A DNA stretch of 22,923 nt from Coptodactyla brooksi (taxonomy: Eukaryota; Arthropoda; Insecta; Coleoptera; Scarabaeidae), in assembly GCA_033557675.1 (NCBI GenBank), contig JAWQRM010000418.1, positions 1 to 22,923 on the forward strand, read 5' to 3'. The position numbers and the translations under genes were made by a program. Shown piece by piece: positions 19,620-22,923 of the stretch. A model generated the notes under the pieces. That model did no database searches and had not been told where the DNA came from. It was given only the letters and a program-made list of their open reading frames with translations. Each line of letters opens with the position of its first letter. The stretch's first letter is position 1.

Positions 19620-20727
19620 GTGCAGAACATGGCCGTCGAGTCAGCCAACAGTACATCGTAAACGGTACAGAATCGCGCGATCGACCCCATACATTATCGG
19701 ACTATGCCATAGATCACTTTAGACCTCCGAGCAAACGCACAATGTCGAAGACATTAACACTCACCACCGCCAGAAGAGGTATCGACGATTTATGGAGACA
19801 CTCGCGAGATCCTATCAAACAACCCTTACTTAAAAAGCTTCTCGCCAAAGAAGAATTAGCAGATGAAGCAGTTTTCGCCTTTAGCGCAATTTTGAAATAC
19901 ATGGGAGATTTGCCATCTAAAAGACCTAGACTGGGAAATGAGTATACGGATCATATTTTCGATGGACCGCTGAAACATGAAATTTTAAGGGACGAAATTT
20001 ATTGCCAGATAATGAAACAGTTAACCGATAACAGAAACAGAATGAGCGAAGAAAGGGGATGGGAGCTTATGTGGTTAGCAACCGGATTATTTACTTGTTC
20101 TCAAAGTCTGTTGAAGGAGCTAACATTATTCCTGAGAACTCGCCGACATCCCATATCTCAAGATTCTTTGCAGCGTCTTCAGAAAACATTAAGAAATGGT
20201 CAACGAAAATATCCACCGCATCAAGTCGAAGTAGAAGCGATTCAACACAAAACAACCCAAATCTTCCATAAAGTCTACTTTCCCGATGACACAGATGAAG
20301 CTTTTGAAGTGGATTCCAGTACTAGAGCTAAAGACTTTTGCCAAAATATTAGCCAGCGATTAAATCTTCGTTCGAGCGAAGGATTTAGCTTGTTTGTAAA
20401 AATAGCCGATAAAGTAATTTCGGTGCCGGAAGGGGATTTCTTCTTCGATTTTGTCAGACATCTGACTGATTGGATCAGAAAAGCCAGACCGACAAGAGAC
20501 GGAATCATACCGCAGTTTTCCTATCAAGTGTTCTTCATGAAGAAGCTATGGACCAATACGGTGCCTGGCAAAGATAGAAATGCAGATCTGATATTCCACT
20601 TTCATCAGGAGTTGCCCAAGTTGATTAGGGGATACCACAAGTGTACTAAAGAAGAGGCGGCTAAATTAGCTGCTTTAGTATACAGAGCAAGGTTTGGCGA
20701 AAGCAAACAGGAGTTACAGGCAATACC
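19620..20727 (+). CDS. ck: Myosin VII tail exon: MyTH4-2 and second FERM (part)
   Basis: Internal exon of 1108 nt. It enters in phase 1 (GT completes the glycine codon, then AEHGRR) and leaves in phase 2 at donor GTAAGT (20728), with CC of a proline codon. A variable linker after the SH3 domain (to about residue 30) leads to HFRPPSKRTMSKTLTL. MyTH4-2 spans about residues 40-205 (LKYMGDLPSKRP, ILRDEIYCQIMKQLTDNRNR, ERGWELMWLATGLF, LQRLQKTLRNGQRKYPP). The second FERM starts near residue 207 with VEVEAIQHKTTQIFHKVYFP; EGFSLFVKIADKVISVPEGD and FDFVRHLTDWIRKARP follow, then KLWTNTVPGKDRNADLIFHF and F2 up to QELQAIP. The C-terminal F3 lies beyond the window. These blocks are almost the same as Drosophila ck as I recall it, which supports VIIa over VIIb. 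The frame is intact. Confidence 0.95.
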
Positions 20728-21157
20728 GTAAGTTTACCAAGTAGATCTCTTATGATATTTATCATGTGAAGAATAAAACGAATGTATATTTTGAAATCTT
20801 CAACCTTACGGTTTGGTTGGCGTCGGACAACTATACAGGGTATGGCCTTCTTATTAAGCCAAATATTTATCTTGGCAAATCCAAATACGATAGTTAGTCA
20901 AAAAAAATAGAACTCAATTATAATATTATTGATAATTCCTGCCCAAAAATTAACTGTACGCGGTCATTCAGTATGAGTTTCTACCATGCGTTTGAAACAT
21001 TTTTAAATTCCAGTATGCATTTTTGGGAAATGACATTTTTTGGAGTTGACATTCGCTTTCTTCAAAACTTTCGGCAGCCCTCCACGGCCCTACAAACACT
21101 TGCACCTTACGTTACATCAGCTGTCTTCAATGTTACCTTGTGTTTTGCTTATGTATA

Positions 21158-21245
21158 GTATACGCTGAGTAGCCAAATAATTATAGACACCACTAGTGCA
21201 CTTTCGAATAAGAGGTGTTTCTAATTTTTTGGCCATTCAGTGTAC
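21158..21245. mobile_element. Short palindromic MITE, copy 2
   Basis: 88 bp with ends GTATACGCTGAGTAGCCAAA and, reverse-complemented, GTACACTGAATGGCCAAAAA. The right half matches the element at 1773-1856 (TCGAATA, AGAGGTGTTTCTAATT, TTTGGCCATTCAGT). Non-coding. Two copies in different introns of the same gene support a genuine family. Confidence 0.75.
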
Positions 21246-21430
21246 GTGCTCTGTATATCTTCAATATTTGCCTTGCATTTGTCCTTCGCCAATCATTTTG
21301 CTGCAGTCAATAGCGGTTAATACTACAACACTATTACTAATTTAGTAGGTTGCGAGCAATTACTAATTTATTGTTATTGTTTACTACTGCATGAACTTGA
21401 TTAGTGGACTTTGTAAATACACAGTAAGAC

Positions 21431-21620
21431 TATACAGAGTACCCCAAAGGAATATAAAAATGGTTCTACAGCCTTAACTAGACTTTACATTAAAAAATGT
21501 TTCAAACAAAAGTTGTTTAGCACAATCATGCGCATGTTTTCACTTACTGCAGAAAATTTTGTGATTGTCATTTTGAGTGATGACGTTGCAACCTTTTTTT
21601 TAAATAGAATACTCTGTATA
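21431..21620. mobile_element. 190-bp TA-flanked MITE
   Basis: TATACAGAGTA (21431-21441) and its exact complement (21610-21620) bound the segment. If the outer TA is the target duplication, as in Tc1/mariner elements, the body is 186 bp with 9-bp termini. The interior has no coding frame of known type. It lies 3' of the minus-strand transposase fragment at 21890, so an alternative is that one end is that element's own terminus. Confidence 0.55.
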
Positions 21621-21646
21621 TTTTTGGTTTTTTGGATTAGTCTTGG

Positions 21647-21708
21647 TCTTTGAAAGTCAAGATCTTTGAAAGATCTTTGAAAGGTGGTCTTTGAAAGATC
21701 TTTGAAAG
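21647..21708. repeat. Five copies of a 10-bp near-palindromic unit
   Basis: TCTTTGAAAG occurs at 21647, 21663, 21674, 21688 and 21699, with spacings of 16, 11, 14 and 11 bp. The unit is almost self-complementary (CTTTGAAAG against CTTTCAAAG). The spacing suggests a 25-27-bp higher-order unit duplicated about twice. Confidence 0.85.
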
Positions 21709-21889
21709 TCATATGAATATTTAAGGTCATAAAGTTGATAGTTTTTGAGATATTTGAGTTTCTATTACAATAAATAAATTATTAATTAATTTACTTATTG
21801 TAATTGTAAATGACTGGAAATTAATACATTAATGGTTTAAAAAAATGTAATAGCATAAGTTTTAAACTATAAAACACAAAAACTTAAAT

Positions 21890-21959
21890 TTAACGTAATA
21901 AATGTTCGAAATGTTGTCCGTTAACAGCGAGGCAATGTCTCAATCGGTCATGTATTTGT
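21890..21959 (-). pseudogene. Transposase C-terminal fragment (mariner superfamily)
   Basis: The minus strand reads QIHDRLRHCLAVNGQHFEHL, then LLR-type residues and a TAA stop at 21892-21890. This matches the C-terminal R..C....G.HFEHL ending shared by the insect transposases of the same kind as the one starting at 22076. Upstream of it on the minus strand the frame is lost at once. It is therefore a tail piece of a second copy, oriented opposite to its neighbour. Confidence 0.6.
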
Positions 21960-22075
21960 GTTTTTTGTTAAAAAAATCTAGGGTGCTATGGAAAAGATAA
22001 GTAAACAAAGTAGTATTACTATTGTAAGTGATAAATAAACTGTCAAAAACTTGCGAAGATATTTGTTAGTGTAAG

Positions 22076-22923
22076 ATGGCGTATTTAACAGAAAAAGAAA
22101 GAATTATCATTTAATGATGGTTGGTTATAGAGATCGTAGGAGAACACAACAGGAAGTGTGTACTCTTTTCAATAGGATCTATCCAAATCGAGGACCAATC
22201 AGTCAGTCGGTTGTCAGCAAAACCTTAAAGCGCTTCAGTGAAACAGATCATGTTAGCGTTGTTCCTAAAGTTTTTTGATCTACAGTCGCATCAAACGTTG
22301 ATAAAAAACTAGATGTGTTATTAGAAGTTGTGGAAAATCCACATACTTCAATTCGTCAGCTAGCTTCAAACTACGGTGTAAGTAAAAATTCTATACATCA
22401 CATTTTGCAAAAAGAAAAACAACATCCTTATAAACCCATTTTGGTGTAAGGGTTATCTGAAGATGAGTTTGACAGACCCAAATCTTGTTAATAGCATTAT
22501 TTTTTCAGACGAAGTCTCATTCTATTTAGATGGAACAGTTAAATAGACATAATTGTCGCTACTGGTCCGACAGAAATCCGCGCTGGATGGTTGAAACCTA
22601 CAAACAAGGACCATAAAAATTAAATGTCTGGGCGGGCATTTGTGGTGATCGCATTATAGTTCCTTTCTTTACCGACGGCAACCTTGATGGCAACAAGTAT
22701 TTACAGTTACTGGAAGAACAAATAATTTCATGTTGTTTGGCCTTTTTTCCCAACAATAATAATTTATGGTTTCAACAAGATAGGGCACCACCTCCTTTTC
22801 AATTAAACGTACGTAGGCATCTTGATGAAATGTTTCCGAATCGTTGGATAGGCCGAAGAGGTGCTGTAGAATGGCCGCCACGATCTCCCGACCTGACGCC
22901 TTGCGACCTCTTTTTATGGGGTC
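22076..22923 (+). pseudogene. Broken mariner-superfamily transposase (cut by window end)
   Basis: ATG at 22076 reads MAYLTEKERIII then stops; a frameshift continues from 22114 as MMVGYRDRRRTQQEVCTLFN, the DUF4817-type helix-turn-helix. A second segment (ISQSVVSKTLKRFSE, a stop after VVPKVF, then LDVLLEVVENPHTSIRQLA) is the linker and second HTH. Near 22470 about 20 codons are lost after DEFDR. The catalytic part has FSDE (22507), YWSDRNPRWMVE, LNVWAGICGDRIIVPFF, WFQQDRAPP (22764-22790; usual form QQDGAPPH) and SPDLTPCDLFLWG at the right edge. The second and third Asp are separated by 36 residues. At least two frameshifts, several stops and the deletion make it dead. These genes are often labelled SETMAR- or Tc3-like. 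Confidence 0.85.

Larger units (their letters stand above)
20728..22923 (+). other. ck: ck intron, 5' part (runs off window)
   Basis: Starts with consensus donor GTAAGT. No following ck exon (expected to begin with the base completing Pro, then the LREL-type FERM segment) is seen before the window ends. It contains two MITEs, a 10-bp tandem repeat and mariner-superfamily remnants. TATACAGGGTA at 20832-20842 resembles the end of the MITE at 21431 and may be another element terminus. The frame at 20973-21158 shows no family resemblance. Confidence 0.8.

Noticed and set aside
1..22923. CRISPR array, tRNA, rRNA, operons or prokaryotic promoters
   Set aside because: No regularly spaced direct repeats with unique spacers and no cloverleaf or rRNA blocks were seen; the spliced gene shows this is eukaryotic nuclear DNA.

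Overview
The window is AT-rich arthropod nuclear DNA, almost certainly from an insect. It carries the tail-encoding part of one host gene on the + strand, a class VII unconventional myosin (crinkled, ck, in Drosophila; MYO7A in vertebrates). Three consecutive coding exons are present: 2159-3160, 5419-6259 and 19620-20727. They are joined by introns with GT-AG borders and matching phases (0 after the first, 1 after the second, 2 leaving the third). Spliced, they encode about 983 residues in the order MyTH4-FERM-SH3-MyTH4-FERM. The motor, neck and start of the first MyTH4 domain lie upstream of the window. The end of the last FERM domain lies downstream. No other intact host gene, tRNA, rRNA or CRISPR array was seen, and the insect order cannot be told from the sequence alone.

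Most of the rest is intron filled with decayed mobile DNA. Upstream intron (1-2158): a minus-strand hAT-like transposase remnant that keeps its own small intron, a short palindromic MITE, and a copy of a hammerhead-bearing repeat. First internal intron (3161-5418): the best-preserved hammerhead-bearing copy and a 5' fragment of a mariner. Second internal intron (6260-19619, 13.36 kb): a decayed mellifera-type mariner with a hammerhead-bearing element nested inside it, a 94-bp palindromic MITE, a minus-strand Tc1-like remnant, a broken APE-type non-LTR retrotransposon about 2.7 kb long whose reverse-transcriptase core is deleted, two more hammerhead-type copies in the opposite orientation, and several perfect hairpins. 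Last intron (20728 to the window end): a second copy of the short MITE, a 190-bp TA-flanked MITE, a 10-bp tandem repeat, and a broken mariner-superfamily transposase facing away from a C-terminal fragment of a similar transposase.

The most interesting signal is a repeat family with at least five copies (around 1959, 3359, 7188, 14206 and 16856). Each copy carries a module that folds as a minimal type I hammerhead ribozyme with one extra U after position A9. The copy at 3457-3501 keeps every core residue. The copy at 7188-7346 is flanked by a 14-bp direct repeat, which fits retroposition better than cut-and-paste transposition. I infer non-autonomous elements related to Penelope-like retroelements or retrozymes, but no reverse transcriptase of that type is visible here.
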